Positions 47,691 to 61,465 of a stretch of 64,000 nt of DNA are shown in pieces (positions within the stretch are counted from its first letter, which is position 1; every line of letters starts with the position of its first letter). The notes under the pieces are model-generated. The model made no database searches. It was not told the DNA's origin and worked only from the letters and a program-made list of their open reading frames with translations. The translations under genes were made by a program, and so were the position numbers. This DNA is from Apostichopus japonicus (lineage: Eukaryota > Echinodermata > Holothuroidea > Aspidochirotida > Stichopodidae), in assembly GCF_037975245.1 (NCBI RefSeq), contig NC_092579.1:1431501-1495500 (forward strand), in the 5' to 3' direction.

Positions 47691-49496
47691 ACAGTTGAGA
47701 GTGGATAGGTTTTTTGGTGCTCGTGTCCATGTTCTATCTTGGGTGATTTCTATTTGATAAGGTATTGCTGTACACTTTCAAGATGAGGTCTAAATAGCCT
47801 GTTTATACGTGTAAATTTGCATGCTACATTAGCAGTTAAATGCAAACAACTGCACACTAGTCCATGCGGGAGGACCAACCGCCGAGCTAAGGAACTAGCG
47901 ATGGTGTGCTGTGGAGGGGGGGGGGGGGGGGGGTTGCGTGATGGGATATGTTAATAATAGCCAACATTCTATCAATAAAATTTATCAAAGAACTATGTCT
48001 GTCGCCCCCCCCCCCCCCTCCCTAATACGTGCCAGGTGCTGCCAGTATCAACGAACGTGTTTTTCCTTCATTTACAAATGTAAATAGACAAACACACGCA
48101 CTTTTGTAATAAAAATCAATTCCTTTTACGATGTAAATAAAGTAGTATGATTTATTACACCTGATCAGACTGTTTATAAATAACTAATGAGATTGCTTTA
48201 TTGCAATTGTATCATAAAAAAAAGAGCATTAGCATTTTTAGACAATTCCTGTTAGACTTCAAGCATTATATAATCGTTCTGTTTGAACACTTTCATGATA
48301 TGACTATATAGCATCCATTACGAATAATCCTTTCTTTTAGTGGTGAAATTCGCTCATGGATTCAAAATGACTGGGTTTCTTTTTATAGGATTCTTTCGCT
48401 AGGTTTGCAGATTACAAATCAATAAAGTTATCTATCTAATTATAGATTATTTAAAAATATTTTGGAGCTGAAACATCGATATCATATCGTGACTTATCAT
48501 TGCTGTAAAATCAGGATTCCAAATTATTAGCCAGGGATAAAAAAAAAAAAAAAATCGTTAGAGCAAAGGGCCAGAGAGAACGAAAAATCTCACAATGATT
48601 GTAGTCATGTGCAAGGTAGGCCGGTATAGGTTACTTCAGGCAGTAAGAGATCGAAACCCCGATTAGTCCAAAAAAATTGCCGATTGTGTTTTTATTCGCG
48701 GGGCCTTGATATTTTTCACGGGCCGGATGTTACCGCGGGCCATTAATTAGAAGCTTTGTAAATGAATGCCCTCTATGACTACGCCCATTGTGACCCTATA
48801 TACTGACTAATGTGACCCTACACTGATCAATGCAATATGCAGTACTGATAACACCGTGCATCTAGTTACCTGTCGGAGTTGCTGGACCAACTCCCAACGA
48901 ACTACGAATCGCTACCATTGATGACGATGCAAGAAACTGTATTCGGAAAAGTAAAAAAAAAAGAACTTTGGATAGACTGATCACCTTTGCCGAAGCCAAT
49001 GAACATACACAGTGATTTTAAAACTATCAATATATTAAGAAAGGCCTACGATTCAAAGTAATTATTCAGTTCTCAGTTTAAGTGAATTCGTTACTTAATT
49101 ACCGAGATGGAGCGAATATAGGTCGTCCATTAAGACTTCCCATTTCCTCTGTTTCTCCTTCCCTTTCAGCCAGTTTTCATTTCGCTCTAATGATTATATT
49201 GTAAACAATCACTAATTATTTATCAGTTTTTATATCAAACTCGTAACAATTTCTCTTAATTAGACTATTAATTTAAAAAATAACCTTCGGCGGAATTGAA
49301 CCGGACACAAAAGATGATAAATGACTGCTGTTAAAGGTTTTGTTTAGAATATACCCGTCTTCTTACGCCAAACGAGAATAACACCTGTTTTATATCTTAT
49401 CCCCTTTCTACATCATTTTGAAATAACTTTTTTTCTTGGAACTGTCACAGTGCATTAGTTTGTACCATAAGCATGTACGGTAATTATAAGGAGAAC
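47691..49496. other. Non-coding interval
   Basis: A G-run at 47915-47933 and a C-run at 48005-48019 flank about 70 bp and could be the ends of another short hAT-like element, but no termini were resolved. Otherwise nothing. Confidence 0.4.
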
Positions 49497-49499
49497 AAT

Positions 49500-49725
49500 C
49501 GGGAGGTTCTGGGTTCGATTCCAGACCGGGTCATAGTAAGGTGGGTTTGTCATCCAAGAGCAATCTACGGATTTCCTATCTGAAATGACTTTCTAAATTG
49601 AAATGATCCGAATTTGAGTGAGAATGTTGAATTGAATACGAAAGTTGTAATTCATAAGCCCTTGAGGGCTTCTCCCATATTCGCGATCTCTCAAGTGTCG
49701 TAAAAAATATGAATAATGATAATGA
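49500..49725 (+). mobile_element. tRNA-derived SINE, family 2, 5'-truncated copy
   Basis: Begins inside the tRNA part (CGGGAGGTTCTGGGTTCGAT, B box GGTTCGATTCC) and carries GTCATAGTAAGGTGGGTTTG, GCAATCTACGG and GAGGGCTTCTCCCATATTCG of the family. The tail is AATATGAATAATGATAATGA. The A box is lost, so the copy could not drive its own transcription. Compare the full copy at 38285-38587 on the other strand. Confidence 0.8.
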
Positions 49726-52605
49726 CGAACATTACTAGGTTTGCTCCAAATAATTTACATTAATTGTAATTATTCTCCGCCGAGTATCACAAAAGTGCCG
49801 TGACCCTCTATAAATTATGACCAAAAAAAGTCGGAAACTGAATTTTATGAGTAACATGTCAGCGTCTTGAAAATGAATCTATGATAGTCTAAATAGAAGT
49901 TGATTACAGTACATGAGCAACTATTATGCAGTTTTATCCAACGAGTGCATACTTGTGTTTTCTAATTATCAACAACCTTTTCTCCGTAATATGTTAATAT
50001 ACCTTCCTTAATGGGTTATGGATAATTAATCTTCACGCCCTATAGGCTGTAATTGTCTTGATATATGACCGACTTCCATGGCGTCGGCTTGAATTTTCAG
50101 AGTTCATCAAGTTTGGATGAGTTAGTACGATGTATACTGACACATCAACATAATAATTTTGATATGTCACAGATAACTGATTTCCAGAGGGAAACTTTGG
50201 AGGAGGGGAAGGGGAGGGGAGGGGATGGGGGCGTGACATAAATCTAGTTGTCAAGATGGAGCGAAAACATAATTATAGAACTTTTCTTTTCTTTGGCTCC
50301 TATATATTCCGTAAAAAGGAATCTTCCTATGCTTAAACGGAGGGGGACATCACTCAACAGTCTCGTATCCAGGATCAAAGTGTCCCACCTGCAAGCACTT
50401 AATTTCCCTTAGAGAAACACCGTTAGAATAGTGAAATATTCATGTAGGCCTAATGGTCGGCATTTGTATAATTTATCAAATGTGATGCATTTCGGCATCC
50501 GTAAGATTTGGACACTCCGTGTGACAATTCAACATGAAGATATTTGCTGAAAATGTTCAGCAAAATCATCGATCTTTTAAATGATGAAAATGTGTCCGCC
50601 AGGGTTTACAAAAAGTCAAAAGAGGTTACTAAGAAGACAAAGTCCGACCCCAGATTAGTGGCCGATGGGACCTAGTCATATGCATATATTTCATTACGTT
50701 TAGGCCTACTACGTCAAGGCAACTTAGCTAAACTTTAGTTGATGTATTTTCCCCGGACTTCAGAAAAAGGAAAGACCGTAAAAGAAGTATTTGTCCAAAT
50801 TTTCGCCACATTGGTGTGGTGTTGCTGTTATGAGAATATGAGTGTTAAATGGAAAAGAGAAGTTGATCCAACAAACTTAGATTGTTGAATTTATCCCATA
50901 AATGATGGTTTAGTTATAATGAAACACATTAAATTTAAATTAATACATATGTAATATATATAATATTAATGCATTACATATTTTAGTCATGGTATTCCAC
51001 ACAATAAAAACACACAGACATATAGCTATGGTTATATTATTACCACACATACTTTTAGGCATATCCTCATAACCTCATTTATGATATGGGGAGGTTGGTA
51101 CTTTAAGAAGTGACAATAAGTCACAGAAAGTTTGATGTCGAAAACACTATTCGGGTGACTTCTGTGAAGCTTCCTTGATGCTTGCATTGTTTTTAAATTA
51201 AATTCAGCCTTGAGTATACAATAGACTATTGCAGGATTGTTGTGACCTTATGACATGAACACTTTCTGTTTCTTCACAGAGACTTATTCAAATACAAACA
51301 ACTACAGTTTTGTTTTTAACTGACTGCAAATATAAAGATCTGCTTAAAAAGACTGTGGTAGTTTGAAGTTAAGAAAGTGACCATACTAAGTTATGTGTAC
51401 TTGTATATCAGCATGCAAGATATGAAAATTTCATGAAGATACAGCCTGTTTACCAGTTTACATTCATAACGCATTGAATAAATGAAGACAAAATATACAG
51501 ACATCATGAACAATGTTGTCCAAATGGCTTTGTGGTAGAACCTTCACATGTATCTTTGAAAATGTTCTTATTTATAATTTAAAAGAACATTCAACAAGCT
51601 TGATCTGTGCATGTGTTCTTACACTTTGCATGTTTACATGTATATAAGTGATGTCTGAATTTAATTTTTTAAAAGATTTAAAAGTAGTTGGTCCAACTCC
51701 TGTCTTCATATAGGCTAGCTTGCTCCCATGCTATGATAAAAAAAGAGATTGAAATTAATTCATTTATGTTGGAAAAGTATCTTGCACAATAAAATGGGAT
51801 GTCTCACATGAACAGCATATTATAATGTCTTTGTGCAATAGGGACCTATCACATTTGTCATCAGTGTTTTGTGTTGATTAATTGGTTCTTCACCATAGCT
51901 GATCAGCATATAGCAATATGCTTTCGTACAATTGTTTACGTTCCAAGGTATTATAAGTAATCCAACTTCAAACGAAATTTAAACAAATGTTGACGTAGGC
52001 CCTGTATGACATAACACATATGATCGCACATTATGCAATTTCAGAATTTTGTGTCTCAATAATGGACGAAGATATGAACATAGAAGTTAGACCAATGTGT
52101 GTCAATTTACATGCTCTGTGTTATACACTTTTCAAATTAATGATTTATTTATATTAATAATTATGATGATGATATATATATATAATAATGATCATAATTC
52201 ATAAAGTTAATGCTGCTTTGCATATTTAATTTGGCAGAGTGGCATATCTTAGAGAAGTTCTGGTCAGAGAGGGCCTGGTGCTCCTGACCAGAGATAATTG
52301 ATTGCTCGGAAGAAGATGCTACAGGGAGCTGCTGAACGTCCAGTAAATAATTACGTTGCATTGATGACATGTACACACAGCAGCAGCAACAAATTATGTT
52401 CACATATAACTTCCCATGGAGTTAGTTATGATCATCATAATCTCTTCGGTCAAGACTGACATTTAGCACATGTCATGTGGGCCATGACGCTTCAGTTAGC
52501 TTCAATTGTGCGGCAAAGTCAAACTTGAATGAATTTGACATATTGGCAAATAACTGGCATACGACAACAATATGATTGGATATTAGTCATTAATATAGTC
52601 AATGG
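49726..52605. other. Non-coding interval
   Basis: Contains a GGGGA-rich patch at 50200-50230. No gene, RNA or clear repeat recognised. Confidence 0.4.
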
Positions 52606-52840
52606 AGGGAGGCACTAGGTAGCATAATTATATGGGAATGAATGTACAATGTAGGGATGACTGGAATGAATATGAGAATGGTGGGCACTAGGTAGCATAA
52701 TTATATGGGGATGAATGTACAATGTGTATTGGGATGACTGGAATGAATATGAGGATGGTGGGCACTAGGTAGCATAATTAAATGGGGATGAATGTACAAT
52801 GTATGGATGACTGGCATGGATATTGGGATGATGCCGATGG
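52606..52840 (+). repeat. Three-copy tandem repeat of about 75 bp
   Basis: GGCACTAGGTAGCATAATTA recurs at 52611, 52685 and 52761, with GATGAATGTACAATGT and GATGACTGGAATGAATATGA in each unit. Differences between units are few. Confidence 0.9.
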
Positions 52841-52879
52841 GGCGTATGGGAGTGGTAGATATAGAAATGGTGGATATTA

Positions 52880-53195
52880 CTAATTGTAGGGTTCCCAAAA
52901 GTCCTTAAGGGTGTAGGGCAAGAGGGAAATGAGGGATGGTTAAGAAGAGGGAAGGATGAGGGTGTAAAGAAAAGGTAAGAGGACAATTAGGGTATAGGTT
53001 GGAGAAATGGTGGGAGATGGGTGGTGCGACACGATCCATAAGGGTTGGGACATGATGGGGGAACGGACAGGGAAATGAGGAGTTTGGAAGAGTGGGATGG
53101 GAAGAGAAGGGAAATGGTGGGGAAATGATGGATGGGAGAGTTTAGGGGATGGTGGGTGAAGGGTGGACGAAGGGTGAGGAAGGATCGGAAATGGC
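52880..53195 (+). repeat. Purine-rich low-complexity tract
   Basis: G/A-rich sequence with irregular GGGAAATGGTGG, GGATGG and GGTGAGGA words. Minus-strand ORFs through it are Pro/Ser/His-rich translation of this composition and not genes. Confidence 0.7.
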
Positions 53196-53875
53196 AACTT
53201 TTACAATATCATACTTGCCATGTGGATGAACCATAATTTGTATAAAAAGCCTTTAATGTGTTGGTGGACATCAATGGTCAGCAGAGGTCATATGTAAAAC
53301 CCTCAAACAAGTTATAACTCAAGCAGGGAAACTTGGACAGTTCTCACTCTTAGCATATGTATGTTCCAACATATAGTATAAGATGTATTATTTTTGGTGG
53401 TGGCCACTGAAGGCCAATGGAGTTAAGCATTCAAAAATCTTCTAAGCTAAAAGTACTCTGTAAGAAGGACATGTAGGAATCTCACAATTAGTATATAGGT
53501 ACTCCTTATATAGAAACCAACATAGGTATAGATATATTCAAATGGTCTTCATTTTATGTCATCAAATTTAATTATATTAAATTAAACAAAATTGTGCCTG
53601 AAAGGAAAACATCAAATCCTTTTCAGCTGACAGCTCATATTCTGGTGAAAATGGGAAAAAGAAAGTTATTATTATTATTTTATATTTTTTTCTGTCTTTA
53701 TTAGTCATCTTATGTTCAGTCATTCAATTTGCATTGCATTATGATTTACAAAGGATATGTTGCTAAACCTGCTGAATTTCTGAACTATAGTACATATTGC
53801 AGTAGTTTGTTCCCTATGTTGAAAACGACAAAAGGGTAATGGATGGGGGTGGGGGTGTACACTTTCATGTTAAAA

Positions 53876-54049
53876 TTTTCATCCATTATTGTGAATACAC
53901 AAATTGCCCGCCCTTGTAGAAATTGTCTGTATTGTGAATATAAGACCATTCAGAGCAGGTTGGCTTTCTACAAGGAACGTAGAAGCCAAACCGTTGACCC
54001 CAAGACACTTCCTCGTTTGACTAAGTATTGCAAACAGTGTACAGTGTAG
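53876..54049 (+). pseudogene. Unidentified ORF fragment with paired Cys motifs
   Basis: The frame carries RPCRNCLYCEYKT and, 28 residues later, KYCKQCTV before a stop. Two CxxC-like pairs with basic residues between them recall the C-terminal zinc-binding ends of some DDE transposases such as piggyBac, but I cannot assign a family. The frame may begin after a splice-acceptor-like CCCGCCCTTGTAG at about 53920. It could equally be chance. Confidence 0.2.
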
Positions 54050-55888
54050 CCCAACCTATTTCTTATTCCTATCAATGTAGCCTACCCTTTTAACGATTGT
54101 TCATCCTTTTTTTACTTGCCTTTTAAGAGGTAAACTGGTCCAAACTTAAGCTAAAATTTGATTAAAGTTTTCAAGTTCATTCCTAAACCGAGATTCTGAC
54201 CTTTGCGCTATGTACTGACTGACATTAACATGTTCGCCAATAGCATTACTGTACATTCTAGCATATGTGGGGACAGCTATGGCCTTTTCTACAGCTGGAC
54301 GTTAACATTTCTGAAATATAAATCAGTTTAATTACAACCCGATGGAGAGTAAAAAGTCAAAATGATATGATCGTTTCTTCAAGGAAGTTAATATTAAATA
54401 TGTATAATAGAACAGAAATGTGCCGTAATATAGCAAAAATATTATAATTTCTAGTTTAAAATTCAAGATATGTATTAAAGGAAGATAAGTTTCTCTTCAT
54501 TTAGGAAAAGAATTTACATGTTGGTCGTTTGGGTGTTTAACAAATATTTGTATTCCATTATGACGCAACACTGGATGGAATAATACTTAAATCATCCCTT
54601 GCCGAGGTTTATAACTGACAACTTCATGTTATTGCTAACATTCAACAAACTGAACTTACTTTTCATTCTATCCGGTGTTTTTCTTGTTGCTTTTCACTCA
54701 GATAAAAATTTTCTTTTTTCAACTGTCTATAAACTATGATTTGTCATTTTTCCGCATATATTTTTTTCTTACTTCAATAGGTTAACGGCGGTGTTCTAGT
54801 GTTTCAATTTCCCCTATACGACCAACTGTTTAACAAGGTATAATTAATCAGATTAAGACACTTTCAGATAGATTAGTTGGGATCAAATTACAATAAAATT
54901 CGTCATAATGAGAATATTTGATCCCCAGTATTTCATTACTATGAATATTTTTATGGTTTTATAGTATTAATCATCCGCTTAGTCGCTTAATTAGTTTAAA
55001 GAAAACTAAACTGCTAAAATGTAAGTAATTATTTGTAAGGTACACGCCATCATGGCTATCTCATGTTTATTTCGCTTGTTTCTTACTTTAATACACTTTT
55101 TTCGCTCCTTTTCGGTTATCTCGTTCTTATTTCTTTCCCTCTATTTTCACCTTTCTTTATTCGTTTGTATATATTAGTGTTGTTCGTATGTTTCATTTAT
55201 TTGAATTTTTTTATTTATTTATTTTTTTGCTTCTTAATGGTCACCATCTTTGTTAACATTATTTCTGTTTTCTATATAGTGTCCTCCTTAATTTTAAATT
55301 TTAGTTTTGTATGTTATTTAATCTTTCTGTTCAACAACATAATATTAAATAAATACGAACTGAATGTATATATATACAAGTATAAGCAGGAAAGTTTGAC
55401 TTTTACTCCATCATTTGAACTAAGTTTATTTATAAATCACAAGAGAAAGCAGATTTAAAAAGCCATTTAGGTATACGTATACCCTTAATGTATATCCACT
55501 TCTATTAGCAAGTCCCCAAAATAAGGGATAAAAATGTTATCACCAGTGATAAAATCAACGATACGAACTTTATTGCTACCTGGCATCTAAATTGAGTCAT
55601 ACCATGGGGTATACAAAACCATAAATTTAAGTTTGAGATAATACATTGATTCAAGTCAAACACTATCGCATTAACGAGTTGTACAGGTGTACTGGAGTGT
55701 GATATAATGATGCAGGCTGGTAAATATTGAAAGAGTTTGCAAGATCGTAAATAATTTAAATTACATTAGTTGGCTGCTTTTTGGTCATTGTTCTAATTAT
55801 TCCGGTGGTATAAGAAAAATAAGAAAGTTATTTGAAAGACAAAACTAATCCACATTACTAAGTAGACCCGCCTTAATATACTTTTACT
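54050..55888. other. Non-coding interval
   Basis: T-rich at 55060-55330, where a 131-codon ORF is only Phe/Leu/Ile-rich translation of that composition. Nothing else recognised. Confidence 0.4.
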
Positions 55889-56102
55889 CATAGGCGTATA
55901 GGAGGCTGGAGGGGGCGGGGGGGGGGGCTTCTGTGATTGTATGTAATTGGCATGCGATGTAAAACGGTGCATGCCTATATGATATGTACATTAACATGTT
56001 GAACGCGCGCGGAGCTCGCCAAAAAGTTTGGTTATATTTTCGGGCAAGTCGTTACAGCCCCCCCCCCCCCCTCCCCAATCAAATTGGGCTCCTACGCCAA
56101 TG
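55889..56102 (-). mobile_element. hAT-type MITE family A, copy 2, with perfect 8-bp duplication
   Basis: 214 bp bounded by CATAGGCGTATAGGAGG at the left and CTCCTACGCCAATG at the right, which are inverted repeats of each other. The 8 bases CTTTTACT occur immediately on both sides (55881-55888, 56103-56110), the length produced by hAT transposases. Read on the minus strand, the body matches the 62566 copy (GTAACGACTTGCCCGAAAAT, ATAACCAAA, CGCGCGC), but it is an internal deletion derivative. Confidence 0.88.
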
Positions 56103-57417
56103 CTTTTACTAGATGTGGTTGTGTGATGGTGAATTTTGGAAAATGGATATTTGAAGTGACCATTTACCATGGTGATGTCATTTACTCAATTGTTGCCAGA
56201 TGGGCCTACATTAATAATTCATAACACTTAATAATTTTGTTTTAAAATGAGTCATATATTCACGGTTTAATGTGCTACAATAATGTGATTTCTTTACCTC
56301 CTACAATTCCAAAAAGTTAAAAGCACGCAGTTGGCGATCAACACATGAACATTTCAAATAAATTCCTAATTCTGTTACCATAGAGTTCATTTACATTTGT
56401 ACTTCATCTAAGTTTCCCCCAACATTGATACATTTGTGTTTTTATCGCTCACAGCTTTCCGTGATTCGTGACAAATCCTTCGTATGTCTAATGTATTATT
56501 ACTGACTTATATGTTAATGTTAATATAAAAGAGGCGTCCAAGCCCGGTAGATTTAATTAACAAAGAATAAACAAGATTTTCTCCCTGGGGATTTATTAAA
56601 GCAATTGTGTGATGTCTCTGCTCTCCAGCAACATATAAACATGATTTAAAACTAAAATGAAACTGCTTATTTATCCTTACAACTGGTATACCTTACAGCT
56701 AGAACCGATTTATCAAATCAAATCAACAATTATAGCATGTTCTTACAGCAAAGGATATGTATGGGTTATCAAAGGCCAAATAAATATATTGGTAAGAAGC
56801 AAACGGGCGAGAGAAAATCAAAATATCTAGAGCAATTATAGCTTTAACAATGTCACGGTGGGCCGAAAGGGTGTCCAAGATTACGGCCTTAACAGCCCGC
56901 AGTACCTGATTATTGCAATATTGTGGACTGGTATATGTTTGACTGGCCGGATTGAAATCTCCTCGCGCCCGGCTTTGGCCCACCTCTGGCATAGGCGATG
57001 TACGTAGCCCTACAATGTGCGTTTGCTCTTGAAACTATGGGCGAAGATTGTGAATTGTCGACAAAACTGATAAATCCACCTACGTACGCTTTCTTTGCCT
57101 CCTGTTACGAGGAGAACTCAGTCAACAGAGGTCGTTTGGAATTATAAGCTAAGATATTTAAATTGAACCGCTACTTTAAACGTCATTCATCAAGTCATAC
57201 GCAACTGAACGACTGCTTTAATTTGAAAGTTAAATTCGAGATTATCACGGGCTTTTGTTCTCTCTGATCTCATTTTATTGACAAACGAATGCATGATCGT
57301 TAATCAACTTTCAGTGATTGATTACCCAAATCCAGGTTCTCATTTTTATTTCTATTCCGGAGGAGGCTGGAAGTTTTTTCTCTGTTCTGGATTTCTGGAA
57401 CTCATTTCAATTTCAAA

Positions 57418-57419
<2 letters not shown>
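56103..57419. other. Non-coding interval
   Basis: No features recognised; short ORFs only. Confidence 0.4.
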
Positions 57420-57473
<54 letters not shown>

Positions 57474-57528
57474 GTATATACTGTATATACCGTATATATA
57501 TATATATATACCGTATATATATAAACAC
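57420..57528. repeat. (TA)n with TATACCGTATA units
   Basis: Pure TA to 57470, then TATACCGTATATACTGTATATA-like units. Overlapping ORFs on both strands are Tyr-Ile repeats. Confidence 0.95.
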
Positions 57529-58959
57529 ATATTAATTAAAAATGCAGTACAACGGAGACTTAATGAACTATTTACACCGGGACAGACCAAACAAGCTGCC
57601 TAGTAAGCCAGCTCTTCCAGTAGTACATTAGGTCACTTCTCCTTAATCTGAAGTAATTTTCGCTTTAGATACAACAGTAGATTACATTCATTTGATGCAG
57701 ATTTAACCTTAACTAGTAACATCCGTTTACATCTAATAAATTATATGAACTATGTTCGGTATCTTAATGTTTGTTATTGCAAAGAAAAAAAACAACACTT
57801 GGTTCAAAGTTGTGGAATTGCCGTGATAATACCAAAGTATCTAGTAAAACGGTAAATATGTACCGTATTTATTGATATCCGTTGGATATGTAACAATGAG
57901 CTTCAACGGCTTTATGTACGCTGCATAATGATTGGAAAGTTAATCTAGAACAATATAGATTAATGCCAAGTGTGCGTATATTGCACCATATATTGGTTGT
58001 TGAAGAACTCGCATGTGACGGATTTGCGACGGACACAAAAAAAAGATTTATACATATGCACAAATAATACGAAGGGAAGCGATTGAATAGATACTGACAG
58101 TTATTTATTGATCAATGTTTTGTTTTGCTCTAATTCATTATCGTTAAATTATCTATAAATGCATTAGAGCATGGCATAAAACAAGCAAAATATACCTCAT
58201 CCTGATTGAATAGTTTCTTGTTATTTCTTTTTTTCTCCAAAATAAGCAAGATTTGTATGATAGTTTGGCTACGATTTCACACCTTGCGATGGACAACACG
58301 AGCACAGCGTAAAATCAGTCATTTAAAGTAGCACACACGTCATTACTGTGAAAAGGATATTCCGGTCCAATAATTTGCTGAAGACAATTGTTGGAAAGTT
58401 TCTACATCTTTGAGTCAAGACTCAAACATAGACTCATCATAAACCTTTGTCTGACGAAGAAATGAACTTTTCAAAGTTTTGTGATATTTTGTAAATGCAA
58501 CTACAGGTAGACTCGCAAGTTGATAAACAACGGAGTCAATGATACCATCATATCAATTGAACTAATTTTCCCCCATTCCCTTTTATAATATTTATATAAT
58601 TCATCCTTAGAAGACAATGGCATATTTTTAAGAACAACTTGTAAATCTTGATGAAATTTCTAAATGCAGAGAACATTGACATCCATTCCAAATGAATCAC
58701 ATTCTCAAGGACAAGTTAACAAGAAAAGATGATAATAGGAAAGGAAAGCGTTTGAAAGCATCTGCTTTCGTAACATGATTCTAACATCAGAAACGACAAA
58801 CCGTGATCTTACTTCTCGCAGAGTAAGGGAGGGCTAAGTCATTCAAAATAGATAACATGCAATCAATCTTAATTCTAATTGTAACATTGTCAAACAGCAG
58901 AATGTGACCTTCTCATGAAGCTGAAATTTTTGAACACTTTGAAGATGCCATAATGTATG
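57529..58959. other. Non-coding interval
   Basis: AT-rich; no gene recognised before the LINE. Confidence 0.4.
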
Positions 58960-61465
58960 TTACCTAAGCCGGTTACGCTCTGTTTGAATCAAATATGTAA
59001 AGCATGTTCAAATATGGGCGACATTAATTTCCTGACATTAATTGGATAGATGGTTCCAGTAGTAGGAAGGGTACTTACTTTGTAGATGTTGTGCAAGATT
59101 GCTTTTTACATCAACATGTTACTTTCCCTACTAGGGGAGGGGGGACAACATCCTAGATCTTGTTTTGAGTTCTGATCCAAGCAATGTTTTTGATTTGACG
59201 GGTCTAGGAAAAGTAGGAACTAGTGATCATGATAACTAGCTTTTGATGTTGTTTGCAAAGTCGTAAATTCTGTTAGCAAGGAAAAAGTCCCTGATTTTTC
59301 GAGATTAGATACAGAGGCAATTGATAGTTTACTAAGGGGTACAGATTGGATTAATTTGTTTAGAGATATGAGTGCTTCTTAGTCTTGGATTTGTTTAGCT
59401 GATAAATTAAAGGTCATTATGGAAAATCATATTCCGTGGAAGAATCGTCGTCGTAAAAGCAGTATGCCTCACTGGATGAATAAGAAAATTAGATGTGCAA
59501 TTAGGCAAAAACGCAGAATGTGGAAGTTGTTTAGGAGGACTAAATCTGAATCTCTTTTGGCCAAGTTTAAAATTCATCAGCTGAAGGTAGATTGCTTAGT
59601 CTCTGATGCAAAATTGAATTTCGAGAATAACATTGCCTTAAAAATTAAGGATAACCCAAAGGCCTTCCTTTCTTTGTCAGGTCAAAGCAGAAAGTTAAAG
59701 ATGAAATTGTGTCTCTTAGGGCACCACAGGCTGATAATATAGTTACTGATAGTCAGGATCTTGCAGATCTTTATAACAACTATTTTGTGTCGGTTTTTAC
59801 AAGGTAAGATATGAGTAGTATTCTAGATTTTCAGGGGGGGGGGGGGGCAGTGACAGGCCTAAACTGGATACGGTCTTATTTTCGGATGAGGTTGTCTTAA
59901 AGAGGCTGCTTCGTCTAAATGTTTTTAAAGCTTCTGGACCGGATGCAATCCGTATTTGTTGAAGACATTTGCACACCATTTCTGCGTTCCACTCTCATTG
60001 GTTTTTAGTAAATTTATGAGTGAAGGTTATGTTCCTAAGGACTGGAGATGTGCTAATATTACCCCAATTTTCAAGAAGGATGATATGTCTAAGCCCTGTA
60101 ATTATTGGCCCGTTAGTCTCGATAGTGTTTTTGTAAGGTCATGGAGTCTTTTGTTAAAAAGTCGATGGTCTGTCACTTCAGCAGTCAGTCTTTGATCAGA
60201 GAGTCTCAACATGGCTTTTGTCAAAAAAGGTCTTGACTCACTAATATACATGAGTTTATGGAAGATGTAACAAGCTCACTAAATAGGCAGAAGTCTGTAG
60301 ATGTTGTGTTCCTGGATTTCCAGAAGGCCTCTGATAAAGTTCCCCACCAGTGTCTTTTACTTAGGCTGAAGAGTATGGGTGTCAATGGAAATTTACTGCC
60401 TTGGATAGAGAATTGGCTTGGTAATAGGAAACAGAGGGTGGTAATTAAAGGCTGTGCTTCTTCTTGGCAGGACGTTACTAGTGGGGTTCAACAAGGGTCT
60501 GTTTTGGGTCCCTTGTTGTTTGTTGCCTATATAAATGACATCGACGGAGATATTTTGTGTAGAGCTAAGAAGTTTGCTGATGAACCAAATTGTATTCTGA
60601 GGTCTCTTCCAAAAGTGATTCTGAGAACTTTCAAACGGATTTGGATAAGGTTCTATCCTGGTCTTAGGGGTGGCAAATGCTTTTTAATATTGATAAATGC
60701 AAGGTAATGCACATTGGTAGTAGTAACCAAAAGTTTACACACAATCTTAATGGTGTGGAGTTACAGGAGGACTCTGTTGAAAGAGACATAGGTATCTACA
60801 TTGACTCATCTCTGCAACCTTCGAAACATTGTCTTGAAGCTGATAAAAGAGGTCATAGGGTTTTAGGTATGATCAAGAGGAACTTCAGTTTCTGAAAGAG
60901 GACATCGTAGTTAGGCTTAATAAGCAGTTGGTTAGGCCTCATCTGGAGTATGCTGTGCAGGCTTGGAACCCATAATTTGCTAAGGATAAAGAAGTACTTG
61001 AAAAGGTCCAGAGGAGGGCTACTAGGATGATTAGTTCCTTAAAGAGTGTTCCTTATTATAGGCGGTTACAACTGTTGTATCTCACCAACACTGGAGCTAA
61101 GGAGGTTACGTGGGTACTTGATTCAGGTTTTCAAGATTGTGTATGGTTTTGACAACTTATCCTTTAACGACGTTTTCATGTTTGCTAACAGTAGTTGTCA
61201 TAAACTCCAAAAGCCACACAGTAGGATTAATATTCGGCATAACTTTTTTTTTCTAATAGGGTTGTGAATGAGTCGAACGGTTTGCCTGAGAATTTTTTAC
61301 TTGCAAGTAGTGTCAATGGGTTTAAGAATGATTTGGACAAGCACTTTAAGCATTGTAATCGGGTCTGAGTGTTTGTGTCTTCAGTTTTTCCCTCTCTCTA
61401 TAGGGTCCTTGGTGGGGACTTAAGTGTCCCTCCTGTTCCTTTTCCCTACTAAACTAATCTAAACC
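58960..61465 (+). mobile_element. Decayed CR1/L2-like LINE
   Basis: Remnants follow the order of a LINE second ORF. An endonuclease C-terminal half comes first: GDINF at 59017 and, after a frame change, DINWIDGSSSRKGTYF, LDLVLSSDPSNVFDL and GTSDH near 59220. The linker block PHWMNKKIRCAIRQKRRMWK follows at about 59467, then reverse transcriptase from about 59880 and a C-terminal part to about 61430 (YRVLGGDLSVPPVPFPY). The start is truncated in the endonuclease. At least six frame breaks or stops are visible, so it is dead. A 52-bp tandem repeat follows and may be the element's 3' tail. The clade assignment (CR1/L2 side of the Jockey group) is from motif style only. Confidence 0.85.
59419..60895 (+). 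pseudogene. LINE reverse transcriptase remnant
   Basis: 59419-59742 holds the pre-RT linker. 59930-60140 gives FKASGPDAI, SEGYVPKDWRCANITPIFKK and YWPVSL. 60258-60640 is the core: VVFLDFQKASDKVPHQCLLL (motif A, with the conserved Phe of AFDKV replaced by Ser), GVQQGSVLGPLLFVAYINDI (motif B) and FADE at the place of the catalytic FADD (motif C). 60677-60895 continues with LFNIDKCKVMHIG and SLQPSKHC. Loss of the second catalytic Asp and the frame breaks both rule out activity. Confidence 0.85.

Noticed and set aside
55063-55458. 131-codon hydrophobic ORF resembling a membrane protein
   Set aside because: T-rich DNA gives Phe/Leu/Ile by composition; no homology-like pattern or splice support.
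58440-58480. Another hammerhead core (TCTGACGAAG)
   Set aside because: No stem II or GAAA strand follows at the right distance.
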